Part shown: positions 33,291 through 43,400 of the stretch, in pieces
Layout of the letters: each line of letters starts with the position of its first letter
Numbering within the stretch: the first letter of the stretch is position 1
Source: JBCCBV01 sp039033855
Lineage (GTDB): Bacteria > Planctomycetota > Phycisphaerae > Phycisphaerales > Phycisphaeraceae
Direction of reading: 5' to 3'
Assembly: GCA_039033855.1 (NCBI GenBank)
Contig: JBCCBV010000017.1
Span: 1-64,000, forward strand
Length of the DNA: 64,000 nucleotides
Notes under the pieces: model-generated
Told to the model about the DNA's origin: nothing
Seen by the model: the letters and a program-made list of their open reading frames with translations, nothing else
Databases searched by the model: none
Made by a program: the position numbers and the translations under genes

Positions 33291-34583
33291 TCAGCCTAGG
33301 CGGGCGGGGGAAGCGGCGGGGGTCTCGTTCGGGGCGCCCGAAACGGGGGCAACAAGCCGGGTCAACTCGGTTTCGACGTACCGCCGGGCCAGGCGGTCGG
33401 CTTCGAGCACGTCGTCCAAGGTCTCTATCGGGCGGGGGGGCAGCGCATCCATCGCCGATTCGATCAGCCGGACGATCTTGCCCAGGCGGATGCGCCGTTG
33501 GAGGAACGCGTGCACCGCGGCCTCGTTGGCGGCGTTGAGCACGGCGCCGGCGCTGCCGCCGCCTTCGATGGCTCGGCGGGCCAGGTTCAGCCCGGGGAAG
33601 CGGTGGTGGTCCGGCCCTTCAAAGGTCAGTGCGGGCGTGGCTGCCCAATCCAGCGGCTGGGCGCAGCTCGGCGGGCGGTCGGGGTGGCACAGCGCCGCGT
33701 GGATTGGGCCCTTCATGTCCGGCGCCGCAAGCTGGGCCACGGTGGCGCCGTCGAGGAACTCGACCATCGCGTGCACCACCGACTGCGGGTGCACCAGCAC
33801 CGCCAACTGCCCGGCCGACAGCCCGAACAGGTGATGGGCCTCGACTACTTCGAGCGTCTTGTTGACCATTGTGGCCGAGTCGACCGTGATCTTCGGGCCC
33901 ATGCTCCAAGTCGGATGGACGAGCGCCTGCTCGGGCGTGGCGTTTTGGATGACCTCGGCCGAGGCGGTGCGGAACGGGCCGCCCGAGGCGGTCAGGATTA
34001 CCCGGCGGACCCGGTGGGCGGGCTCGCCCCGCAAGCACTGGGCGACCGCGGCGTGTTCGGAATCCACCGGCAGCAGCGTGGCGTCGGCCCGGCGTGCGGC
34101 GGGCATCACGATGGAGCCTGCCGCAACTAGCGCTTCTTTGTTGGCCAGCGCCACCGTCCGCCCGAGTTGGATCGCCTCGAAGGTCGAGCGTAACCCCGAG
34201 ACCCCGACAATCGCGGCGATCACCGTGTCGGCCTCGACCTCGCGCACCAGTTCGGAGGCGGCGTCGGGGCCGCTGCGTAAACGGGCGCCGGGGAGCCGGC
34301 GTCGCAGGTCGGCCGCGGCGTCCGGGTCGGCCAAGGCGACGTCGTTGCAGCAGAAACGCTCGGCCTGATCGGCCAAGACCTTGGAAGAACGGTCGGCGGC
34401 GAGCCCGACCACCTCAATCTTCCGGGTCTGGGTCCGCCGAAGGTGTTCGATGACCGCCAGCGTACTTTCGCCGATCGATCCGGTTGAACCGAGAACGATA
34501 ACGCGGTTGACCTTACGGTCGGCCGGAGCTTTAACCGGAGAGTTGGCCGGGGGATTGTCCACAGGATTGCCCGGGCCGGTCAT
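33291..34583 (-). CDS. dxr: 1-deoxy-D-xylulose 5-phosphate reductoisomerase
   Basis: The 430-residue NADPH enzyme makes 2-C-methyl-D-erythritol 4-phosphate in the non-mevalonate isoprenoid pathway. Signatures are the NADPH loop VLGSTGSIGESTL, LANKEALVAAG, the metal/substrate site VDSEHAAV, and LTASGGPFR followed by MGPKITVDSATMVNK. A Pro/Ala-rich extension of about 25 residues precedes the enzyme. Its ATG overlaps the RNase E/G stop (ATGA), and rseP follows after 7 nt, so rne-dxr-rseP are translated as a coupled block. Confidence 0.95.
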   Translation of the reverse strand: MTGPGNPVDNPPANSPVKAPADRKVNRVIVLGSTGSIGESTLAVIEHLRRTQTRKIEVVGLAADRSSKVLADQAERFCCNDVALADPDAAADLRRRLPGARLRSGPDAASELVREVEADTVIAAIVGVSGLRSTFEAIQLGRTVALANKEALVAAGSIVMPAARRADATLLPVDSEHAAVAQCLRGEPAHRVRRVILTASGGPFRTASAEVIQNATPEQALVHPTWSMGPKITVDSATMVNKTLEVVEAHHLFGLSAGQLAVLVHPQSVVHAMVEFLDGATVAQLAAPDMKGPIHAALCHPDRPPSCAQPLDWAATPALTFEGPDHHRFPGLNLARRAIEGGGSAGAVLNAANEAAVHAFLQRRIRLGKIVRLIESAMDALPPRPIETLDDVLEADRLARRYVETELTRLVAPVSGAPNETPAASPARLG

Positions 34584-37120
34584 GCCGGGCTCCCCGCGTC
34601 GACCACGGTGTTGGAGTAGCCCGCGGCGCGCGGATCGTCGCGACCGGCATCGGTCGTGTCGGGGGTCGCGTCGGATCGCTTTCGTTCGGTCTTGGCTTCG
34701 GCGTCGGGGTTGTCTGCGGGTCCATCGTCGGCTTGGGCTTCGGCAGACTTGCTGCGTGATCGGCGGCGACGGCGTTTCTTCTTGGGCTTGGGGTCCGCTT
34801 CGGGATCCTGCTCTCGGCCGGTTGCGTCGTCGCCGCTGTCAGCTTCGTCGGCGCTTTCCGCTGCGGCCCCGCTCGAGGTTTCATGGACCGCAGTTTCGTC
34901 TGCCGGTTCCTGGCGGGGCTGGCCGTCCTCGTCGCCGGGCCTGGCTGTATCGATTTCCTCGCGTGCCTTGGACTTGCTGCGCGATCGACGGCGACGACGT
35001 TTCTTTTTCGGGGCGGTGTCGGCATCCTCCCCGTCAGAATCGTGGTCGTCGTTCTCTTGGGCCTGGCCGGCGTCCGAGCGCTCTTCGGAGGCCTGCTCGA
35101 TCGACGCTTCGCCGTTGGAGACCGGGTCGTGGGCGTGGGTGGCCGGGTCGGAAACCACGCCGGAATCCTCGGCTTGCGTTTCATCGACGGGGGCCTGATC
35201 CAGCTCGCCCTCGGCGGCTGCGTCTTGCTGCCTGTCGTGGTCGTGCGAGGCGTTTTGCGTCTCTTGTTGCGCGTCTTGCGACTCCGCGTCGTTGGGGTCG
35301 GCGTCGCCGGACTTGCGGCGTTTGCGTCCGCCGCGCCGCCGTCGCCTGCGTTTCTTTTTCGGGCCGTCGTCGGCTTGTTCGTCGGCCTCTGCCTGTGCGG
35401 GGTCGTACGAGGGCGAGGCACCCGGTTCGCGGGCTTCGGGTGTGTCGTCTTCGGGTTCTTCGCTCAGCGGCGCTTCGGCGTCGAGCTGGTCGAGGGCTTG
35501 GTCGTCCTCGAATTCACCGGATCGTCGGACGTCTTCGATGCGTTGCAGGGCGCCGTCTTGCAGCGGGGGCAACGCGGCGGGGCCGTCGGAGGGCGCCACG
35601 GCCAAGGGCTTGCCGCCTTCGTCGAACGCCTGGATGTCGACGAAGTCGAGCGACGACCCGCCTACGCGCACCAGGACCTGGGTGCCGGTGCGGTCTTCCA
35701 GCCGGGTGAGCTGCGCCCGCTTGCGGTTGAGCAGGTGGAACGCCACGTCGGGGCTGATGGTCAGCTCGACCTTGCGGGCCGTGGGCAGGTGCATCACCAC
35801 CGCCAGCCGGCGCATGACCGACAGCAGGACCGACTCGGCCGACTGCGTAAACCCGCGACCCTGGCAGTGCCGGCACTCGGTCTCGGTGCTCGAACGCAGC
35901 GACGGCCGCATCCGCTGCCGGGTCATTTCCATGAGCCCGAACTGGCTGATGGCGCCGATGCGGGTGCGCGACCGGTCGAGCTTGAGGTTCTTGCGCACCT
36001 GCTGCTCGATGGCCTTGCGGTGCTTGGCGGCCATCATGTCGATGAAGTCGACGACCACCAGCCCGCCCAGGTCGCGCAGGCGCAGCTGTCGGCAGACCTC
36101 GTCGGCGGCCTCTTTGTTGGTTTCGTAGGCGTTGGTCTCGGCGTCGCGGGCGCTGCGGCTCTTGCCCGAGTTCACGTCGATGGCGACCATTGCTTCGGTC
36201 TGGTCGATGACCAGGGCGCCGCCGGACGGCAGCGGGCTTTCGCGCGAGGAGATCAGCCCGATCTGGCGTTCGATGTCCTTGCGGTAGAACAGCGGGACCG
36301 AGTCGTTGTAGTAGATGACCTCGGTCTTGCTGCGGGGCGCCACGACCGACAAGAAGTCGCTGATCTGCCGGGCGCCGCGGGCGTTGTCGCACACGATGCG
36401 GGCCACGTCGTTGGTGTAGACATCGCGCAGCGTGCGGATGACCAGGTCGGATTCGGAGTAGAGCTCGCCGGGGCCCTTGAACTGGTTCCGCTTGCGTTCG
36501 ATGTTCTTCCACAAGCGCTGGAGGTAGGCCATGTCGCGCTTGAGGTCGGTCTTGGACTGGCCGACGCCGGCGGTGCGGATGATGAAGCCGAAGCCCTCGG
36601 GCGGGTCGAGCTCTTTGAGCAGATCGCGGGTTTCACGCCGGGCCTCGTCGTCGTCGACCTTGCGCGACACGCCCAGCTTGGACATGTGCGGCATCATCAC
36701 CACGTACCGGCCGGGAATAGACAGGTAGCTGGTGAGCGTCGGGCCCTTGGTACCCAGGCCTTCTTTAAGGACCTGCACCAAGATGTTCTGGCCGCGTTTG
36801 AGGCACTTCTGGATCGGCGGGCGGTCGCGGCGCGAGGTCTTCTTGCCGACACGCTCGAAGGCCTCGCGGTCTTCGCCCGGGAAGTACATCGGGTGCAGGT
36901 CGGTGACGTGCAGGAAGCCGTTGCGTTCGAGGCCAAAGTCGACGAACGCGGCCTGGATGGCCGGCTCGACGTTCAAGACCTTGGCCTTGTAGATGTTCGA
37001 GACGTGGCTGGCGGACGAGGCGCGTTCTTGAAAGAACTCCTCGAGCAGGCCGTCGCGGGTGATGGCGATGCGGGTTTCTTCGCCGGGCACGGCGTTGACG
37101 ATCATTTCGATTTCGGACAC
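34580..37120 (-). CDS. rne: Ribonuclease E/G family endoribonuclease
   Basis: The product is an 846-residue single-strand endoribonuclease for mRNA decay and rRNA/tRNA processing. An S1-like RNA-binding domain lies at about 35-125 (SNIYKAKVLNVEPAIQAAFV), then the catalytic region with VAIDVNSG and VVVDFIDM metal-binding aspartates, and a zinc-link CRHC. The last 300 or so residues are disordered and strongly charged, with three basic KKKRRRRR blocks separated by acidic Asp/Glu-rich stretches. The GTG at 37120 is chosen (AAGGA about 10 nt upstream); earlier codons add no homologous sequence. Confidence 0.93.
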   Translation of the reverse strand: MSEIEMIVNAVPGEETRIAITRDGLLEEFFQERASSASHVSNIYKAKVLNVEPAIQAAFVDFGLERNGFLHVTDLHPMYFPGEDREAFERVGKKTSRRDRPPIQKCLKRGQNILVQVLKEGLGTKGPTLTSYLSIPGRYVVMMPHMSKLGVSRKVDDDEARRETRDLLKELDPPEGFGFIIRTAGVGQSKTDLKRDMAYLQRLWKNIERKRNQFKGPGELYSESDLVIRTLRDVYTNDVARIVCDNARGARQISDFLSVVAPRSKTEVIYYNDSVPLFYRKDIERQIGLISSRESPLPSGGALVIDQTEAMVAIDVNSGKSRSARDAETNAYETNKEAADEVCRQLRLRDLGGLVVVDFIDMMAAKHRKAIEQQVRKNLKLDRSRTRIGAISQFGLMEMTRQRMRPSLRSSTETECRHCQGRGFTQSAESVLLSVMRRLAVVMHLPTARKVELTISPDVAFHLLNRKRAQLTRLEDRTGTQVLVRVGGSSLDFVDIQAFDEGGKPLAVAPSDGPAALPPLQDGALQRIEDVRRSGEFEDDQALDQLDAEAPLSEEPEDDTPEAREPGASPSYDPAQAEADEQADDGPKKKRRRRRRGGRKRRKSGDADPNDAESQDAQQETQNASHDHDRQQDAAAEGELDQAPVDETQAEDSGVVSDPATHAHDPVSNGEASIEQASEERSDAGQAQENDDHDSDGEDADTAPKKKRRRRRSRSKSKAREEIDTARPGDEDGQPRQEPADETAVHETSSGAAAESADEADSGDDATGREQDPEADPKPKKKRRRRRSRSKSAEAQADDGPADNPDAEAKTERKRSDATPDTTDAGRDDPRAAGYSNTVVDAGSPA

Positions 37121-37157
37121 GGATAGGGTTCCTTGGCGAGGGGTCGCGGCGGCGGGG

Positions 37158-38924
37158 TTAACGCCCGGCCGTCCGCCCGGCGCTGTGGCGCGGGACGACG
37201 CGATCGACCTCTTCTCTGAGCAGGGTGTGGGCTTCACGGGGCGAGTCAACCGCCCCGGCGCGGCGCGCCAACCGCTGGCACTGCGCCAGGCTGACGGACC
37301 GCACGACTTGTTTGACAGACGGGATGGCCGGGGGCGTCACCGAAAGGGAGCGCAGCCCCAGGCCGAGCAAGAGCATGGTGAATTCGCGGTCGCCGGCCAT
37401 TTCGCCGCAAAGGCTGACCGACACGCCGGCGCGGTCGGCGGCGCGCACCACCTCGCGCACCAGGCGCACCACCGCGGGGTGGGCGCCCGAATACAAACTG
37501 GCGATGCGCTCGTTGCCGCGGTCGACCGCCACGGTGTACTGGATGAGGTCGTTGGTGCCGATCGAGAAAAAATCGACCTCTTTCGCAAACGCCTCGGCCT
37601 GGAGCGCCGCGGACGGCACCTCGATCATCATGCCGACCTGCAGGTCGTGGTCGAACGCGACGCCGGCGTCGTCGAGGTCTTCCATCACGTCCTGCAGCAC
37701 CATGCGCGACTGCCGAAGTTCCATCATGTTTGAGATCAACGGAAACATGACCCGCACCGGCCCGAGCGTCGAGGCGCGGAGCACGGCCCGGAGCTGCGTC
37801 TTGAACAGGTCCAGGTGCTGCAGGCACAGGCGGATTGACCGGCAGCCCAGGAACGGGTTGCGCTCGTCGCGGAACAACCCCGGCACGCCCTCGGGCATCT
37901 TGTCGGCGCCCAGGTCGATGGTGCGGATGGTCAGCGGCTTGCCGTCGAGCCGGCGGATCGCGTCGGCGTAGGCGTCGTACTGCTCCTGCTCGGTCGGCGC
38001 GTGGTGCGAGGCCAAAAACAGGTATTCGGTGCGGTACAAACCGACGCCCATGGCGCCCATGGCCAACGCTTCGTCGATCTCCGAGGGGAACTCGATGTTG
38101 CCCAGGATCTCGATGGTGGCGCCGTCGCGGGTTTCGGCGGGGAGCTGGCGCGACTCGAGCAGCGACCGCGCCTGCTCTTTCGATCGGCGGGCGGCGCCGC
38201 GGTATTCCAGCAGCGTGGCGGCGTCGGGGGCCACGATGGCCTCGCCGCGGTCGCCGTCGATGATGATGGTTTCGCCGGTGGTCACGCGCTCGGCCAGGTC
38301 GCCCAGGCCGACCACGGCCGGGATGCCCAGCGCATGGGCCAGGATGGCGGTGTGGCTGGTCTTGCCCCCGGCGTCGATGGCCAGGGCTTTGACGTGCCGT
38401 CGGTCGAGCGCCGCGGTTTGGCTCGGCGTCAGGTCGTGGGCCACCACGATGCCCGGCCGGTCGAGCGCCGCCAGCGTCGAACGGGGCTGGTCGACCAGGT
38501 GCTTGAGCACGCGTCGGCGCAGGTCGTCGAGGTCCGAGGCTCGCTCGCGAAAGAACGGCTCTTCGTGCGCCTCGAACGATTCGGCGAGCGCGCGGAACGT
38601 GGCGTGCACGGCGTACTCGGCGGTGACGTTTTCGCTCTCCACCGGGCCGCGCACGCGGTCGCGCAGGGCGGGGTCGCGGAGCATGCCCAGGTGGAAGTCG
38701 AAGATGCGGGCCAGTTCGTCGCCCAGCCGGGCGCGGGTCCGGTCGCGGATGGCTTCGACCTCTTCGGCGGCGGCGCCGAGGGCGGTCTCGAGTCGCTGGA
38801 TCTGAGCCGGCGTTTCGGCCGAGGGGACCTGCCGACGGGGGATCGGGCGGTCTCCGGCGTCGAACACGAATGCGCGCGCCACCGCCACGCCGGGCGAGAC
38901 GGGGATGCCGCGTTGGGTCTGCAT
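37158..38924 (-). CDS. ptsI: Phosphoenolpyruvate-protein phosphotransferase (PTS enzyme I)
   Basis: The 588-residue enzyme I passes phosphate from PEP to HPr. The N-terminal domain includes the phospho-histidine segment GGKTSHTAILA (His near 185). The C-terminal TIM barrel contains IGTNDLIQYTVAVDRGN, the catalytic SLCGEMAGD (Cys near 503) and LGLGLRSLSV. No HPr or sugar-specific EII gene is in the window, so it may serve a regulatory PTS. AAGGACGG before the ATG is a clear ribosome site. RNase E/G follows after 37 nt. Confidence 0.94.
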   Translation of the reverse strand: MQTQRGIPVSPGVAVARAFVFDAGDRPIPRRQVPSAETPAQIQRLETALGAAAEEVEAIRDRTRARLGDELARIFDFHLGMLRDPALRDRVRGPVESENVTAEYAVHATFRALAESFEAHEEPFFRERASDLDDLRRRVLKHLVDQPRSTLAALDRPGIVVAHDLTPSQTAALDRRHVKALAIDAGGKTSHTAILAHALGIPAVVGLGDLAERVTTGETIIIDGDRGEAIVAPDAATLLEYRGAARRSKEQARSLLESRQLPAETRDGATIEILGNIEFPSEIDEALAMGAMGVGLYRTEYLFLASHHAPTEQEQYDAYADAIRRLDGKPLTIRTIDLGADKMPEGVPGLFRDERNPFLGCRSIRLCLQHLDLFKTQLRAVLRASTLGPVRVMFPLISNMMELRQSRMVLQDVMEDLDDAGVAFDHDLQVGMMIEVPSAALQAEAFAKEVDFFSIGTNDLIQYTVAVDRGNERIASLYSGAHPAVVRLVREVVRAADRAGVSVSLCGEMAGDREFTMLLLGLGLRSLSVTPPAIPSVKQVVRSVSLAQCQRLARRAGAVDSPREAHTLLREEVDRVVPRHSAGRTAGR

Positions 38925-39018
38925 GGTCCGTCCTTGGTGGCGCCTGGGTTCCCGCCTGGGCGGGGCCCCCGGAACGGCGCCGGGGTCGAGTTCGATGGCG
39001 TCCCTACTGGGAGGCCGT

Positions 39019-40242
39019 TTATCGCCGCGCGGCCTTGCGCAGCGCCTCGACCCGGTCGGTCTTCTCCCACGTGAAGGTCTCGTAGGACTTTCCGCCGACG
39101 GTCACCTTGCCGGGCGTGCGCCCGAAGTGGCCGTGCGCCGCGGTGGGGGAGAAGATCGGGGCCCGCAGGCCCAAGTGGTCGAGGATGCCGCGCGGGGTCA
39201 GCGGGAACGTCTTCCGGATGATCCGCCCCAATTCCGCGTCGGGCAATGCACTGGTTTCGTAGCTGTCAATGTGGATCGAGGTCGGCTCGGCCACGCCGAT
39301 GGCGTAGGAAAGCTGGACCTCGCAGACGTCGCAGAGCTCTGCGGCGACCAGGTTCTTGGCGATGTACCGGGCCATGTAAGCGGCCGAGCGGTCGACTTTG
39401 GACGGGTCTTTGCCGGAGAAGGCCCCGCCGCCGTGGCGGCCGCGGCCGCCGTAGGTATCGACAATGATTTTGCGTCCGGTCAGGCCGACGTCGCCGTGCG
39501 GACCGCCGATCTCAAACTGTCCGGTGGGATTGACGTGGATCTTGGCCTTGCCCTTGCCTTCGAGCTTGAACAGCTTCTTGGGCATAACCGGGGCAATGAC
39601 ATGCTGGGTGATGAGCTTCTTGAGCTCGGCCTGCTTGCGTTTGCCGTTCCACTCGGCGGTGTGCTGGGTGGACAGCACCACGGTGTCGATGCGCAGCGGC
39701 TTGTGGTCGTCGTCGTACTCGATGGTGACCTGGCTCTTGGCGTCGGGCCGGAGGCCAGGGATGGCCTGCTTCTTTTTGTTGCGCAGGTCGGCGTGCTTGC
39801 TGACCATGCGGTGCGAAAGCGCGATGGGCAACGGCATCAACTCGGGGGTTTCCCGGCAGGCGAAGCCAAACATCAGGCCTTGGTCGCCGGCGCCCTCGCG
39901 GTCGACGCCCATGGCGATGTCGTCCGACTGGCTGTGCATCGTGCGCACCACACCGCAGGTGTCGGCGTCGAACTTCATGCCCAGGTCGCCGGCGTAGCCG
40001 ATCTTGCGGATCGTCTCGCGGACGGTGTTTTCGGCGTCGTTCAGGGCCTTGATCGCGGCGTCGTTGTGGACGGTGATCTCGCCGCCCACCACCACCAGGC
40101 CGGTGGTGCAGAAGGTTTCGCAGGCGACGCTGGCCATGGGGTCGACCGCCAGCAGGCTGTCGAGGATCGCGTCGGACACCTGGTCGGAGACCTTGTCCGG
40201 GTGGCCCATGGAGACGGATTCGCTGGTGAAGAAGTAGCTCAT
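39019..40242 (-). CDS. metK: S-adenosylmethionine synthetase
   Basis: The 407-residue enzyme makes SAM from ATP and methionine. Family motifs are FTSESVSMGHPDKVSDQVSD at the N-terminus, GDQGLMFGFAC, and GGAFSGKDPSKVDRSAAYM in the catalytic C-terminal half. The usual hexapeptide GAGDQG appears as EGAGDQG. The ATG at 40242 is fixed by homology. A possible promoter on the minus strand is TTTGCC-18-TACAAC, about 65 nt upstream. I see no SAM riboswitch in the leader. Confidence 0.96.
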   Translation of the reverse strand: MSYFFTSESVSMGHPDKVSDQVSDAILDSLLAVDPMASVACETFCTTGLVVVGGEITVHNDAAIKALNDAENTVRETIRKIGYAGDLGMKFDADTCGVVRTMHSQSDDIAMGVDREGAGDQGLMFGFACRETPELMPLPIALSHRMVSKHADLRNKKKQAIPGLRPDAKSQVTIEYDDDHKPLRIDTVVLSTQHTAEWNGKRKQAELKKLITQHVIAPVMPKKLFKLEGKGKAKIHVNPTGQFEIGGPHGDVGLTGRKIIVDTYGGRGRHGGGAFSGKDPSKVDRSAAYMARYIAKNLVAAELCDVCEVQLSYAIGVAEPTSIHIDSYETSALPDAELGRIIRKTFPLTPRGILDHLGLRAPIFSPTAAHGHFGRTPGKVTVGGKSYETFTWEKTDRVEALRKAARR

Positions 40243-40453
40243 TCGGGGCAGGCTCGTCGCTCGTTCGTGCGGATGCCGGGCGTTCCGGCGGGGGCGTTGT
40301 AGATCAGGCAAGGGGTTACGGCAAACCGGGGCGAAGGGGCGATCCGGGCAGGCGTCCGATAAAGGCATGCCCGAACTTGGGTTGGGCGGGGCGTCCAAAC
40401 CGGGCCGATAAGCGACGCAGCCCGTATCCCTCCCCCCGTCTGGAGCCGTCGCT

Positions 40454-43400
40454 GTGGCCCAAGCATCCGAACTGGCGCCCGCCCCGACCGCCAAATCCGC
40501 CTCCCGCATGGGAGGATCGCAACGCCAGCTCGAGTCGGTCCTCGACCGGGCTCGCGATGAACGACTGCGCCTGGCGCGGCTCGTGAAAGACTACGAAGGC
40601 CGTCTGGAGCAGGTCTCTGCACCGGCATCGGCAGAAATGGTGGCCCGGTTGACCGACCGGATCGAGGCCCTCGGCCGGGCGGTGGACGGCCGGTTCACCC
40701 GGCTGGACGAGCTGGAACTCGAACTCGACGCCCGCGAGCAGCGCGTGCAAGAGCTCGAAGCCTCGGCCCGCGAGGCCACGCAGGCGCTGGCCGACCGGGT
40801 CCGGCAGGCACAGGGGTTCAGCGACCACGTCGACGCCGCCAAGCAGCACGTCCGGCTGTCGGCCGGGGCCGTGGTGGAAGACATCCAGGCCGCTTTGAGC
40901 GGGTTCGAGGCCCCCATCGCCGAGCAGCTCGAACGCCTCCAGCGGATCGAGTCTTCGGTGCAAGACCGCGTTCAAAGCGTCGAGCGCTTGATCGAAGACC
41001 GAGTCACCGGGCTGCTGGGCAAAGCCGGGACCGAGGCCGAAGCGGCGCTTGCGCCCGTCCAGGACCGGCTGCGCAAGTTCGCCGCGGTCCAGGCCAAGGC
41101 TCTGGCCGACGCCGCCAAGCAGCACCGCGACGCACTGGACCAGGCGGCGCTCCAGAAAGTTTCCGAGCTCGATATCGACGTCGAAGAATCCATCCGCCCC
41201 GTGGCCGAGCGTTTTGCGCAGGAGGTCACCGACGCCAGCGCGGCCGTGGACGGCGTGGTGCAAACCCTGCGGGATCAGATCCGGCGGGAGGCCGAGCAGC
41301 AGGCCGCTTCGGTGGCCGATCGGATGAACCGCGCGGTGGAGTCGGCCATTCAGCAGGCGGTCATCGAGCGGGTTGGGCCTTATCAAGACCAGGCCGAGGC
41401 CGCGGCGCAGGCGGCGGTAGACGGGGCCATCGAACGCCTTCAAGCGGCGCACTGCGAGCCCGTCGCCAAGGCCGAAGCGGAAGCCAAGCGTCTGATTGAA
41501 ACTGCGGGAAGGGCGCGCGAGCAAGCCGCTCAGGCCGTGCGTCAGCTCAAAGGCCAGGCGGAGACGATCCGGGCCGCCATCGACGAGGCCGTGAACGCCG
41601 CATCGGGTCAGATCTCGGGCAAGGCCGACGACCTGCACGGGGCGCTCGCCAAGGCGCTCGAGGCGGCGCAAGCGCAGGTCGACACCGCGGCCGAAGCGCT
41701 CGCCAAGGGGCTGGCCGGTCGGGCAGAAGCCATCGAGGCCGAGGTCGGCCAAGCGCTCCAGACGCGGGTGCAACCGGCGGTCGAGCAGGTCGCTCAGGCC
41801 TCGAAGCGGTGCCAGACGCTCGCCGAGCAGGTCGAATCGTCCACCGCCACGGTGCGCGAGCAACTGGCCGAGTCGCAGCGCCTGGCCGAGTGGCGCGTGT
41901 CCGAGTTCCATAAGAGCCAGGCCGCCGCGAATGAAGCGCTGCAAGACAAGTGGCGCGAGCAGCTGCGGGCGCTCGATCACGCGGTCGAGCAGGGCCGTAC
42001 CGCCTGGCAGAACGAGCGCGACGCGGCTGCCGAGCAGGCCCGCAAACAGATCGCCCGCATCGGCGAGCAGGCCCGGCGGTTCGCCGACGACGCCGTCGAT
42101 CAGACTCAAAAGCGTCTCGAAGCGTCGCTCGCCGAGTTCCCGGCGATGGCCGAGCAGGCCGCACTATCGACCCAGGCCAAAGTCGACGACTGGTCCGCCG
42201 AGGCGTTGCGGAAGATGCGCGGCGCCGCCGATCGCGCTCGGGGCGAGATGAGCTCGGCCGTGGTCGAGCAGATGGGCAAGGCCGACGAGGTGCTCTCGCG
42301 TTTCCGTGAGCAACTCGACGCGGCGCTGGCCCACGCGGCCGAAGAGGCCGGGCAGAAACGGGCGCAGGGTGAGTCGGCGGTGCAAGACGCTCAAGCGGGC
42401 CTGGAGGCGCTGCTGGAGAAGGTGCATACCGGGCTGCGTGAGGCGACCATGTCGTCGATGAGCCGTGCCGACGAGCTGGTCAAGCGGTACCAGGCCCAGC
42501 TCGAAGGCCGTATCCATGAAGCCCGCGAAGCCGTGGCCGGCGATGTCGATCGAGACGGCCAGGCGCTACGCGCAAAGCTCGACGCCATCCGCCAGGAAAC
42601 CGAGTCGCAGGCCCAAGGGCTCGCCGACGGTCTGCGTAAAGCTGCTGAACACGCCGCCGAGGCCGGGCGTGCGTACCTCAACGACGCGGTGTCTGAACTC
42701 GAGCGCCAGGCCGACGAGGCCGCCAAAGCCGGAGAAACCCGGTTCGCGCAGGTGCTGGACAAGGGCCGTGAATCGATCGGCGGCGCCGTGGGGTATGCCT
42801 CGAAGCTGGTGCAGCAGCTTGAGCAGCGGGCCCGCGAAGCGGCGACCGACGCCGAGGCGCAGGTGAAAGGCATCGCCGACGGGCTACAGGCGCGTGTGGC
42901 CGACAGCGCCGCCGCCGCGGAAGCTCAAGCCGCCAAGGTGGCCGAGTCGGTCCGCAACCAGTGCCAGCAGATGATGGGCGAGCTCAAGGAAAGCTGGTCG
43001 GGGTCTGCAGAGCACCTGCGTCAAGACGCCGCCAAGCTGGTGGAGCGGGTTCGGGCCGAGGCCGCGTCGAGCGCGAGCGACGTCGAGGGCAAGCTCGGCA
43101 AGTCGCTCGACCGGGTCGCGGAGGCCGACCGCAAGATCACCGGGTGGATCGATCAGACGACCCAGCGGCTCCAGGCGCTCGACGAGCGAGCGGGACAAAC
43201 GTCGGCCAAGATCGCGGGCTCGGCCGAGCAGGCGCAGTCGGCGGCGATCGCGGCGGTGGAGCACCTCCGCTCGGAACTCTCGCAAGCCGAAGCCGAAGCC
43301 CGTAAGACTGTTGAATCGCTGGTGTCCGACCTGGGCGGGCACGTGGCGTTCGAGGCCGAATCGATCCGGGCGCGCTCGGCCGAGCAGCTCGAAGCCATGG

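Noticed and set aside
40243..40453. SAM riboswitch upstream of metK
   Set aside because: No conserved SAM-I or SAM-II core could be recognised in the minus-strand leader.
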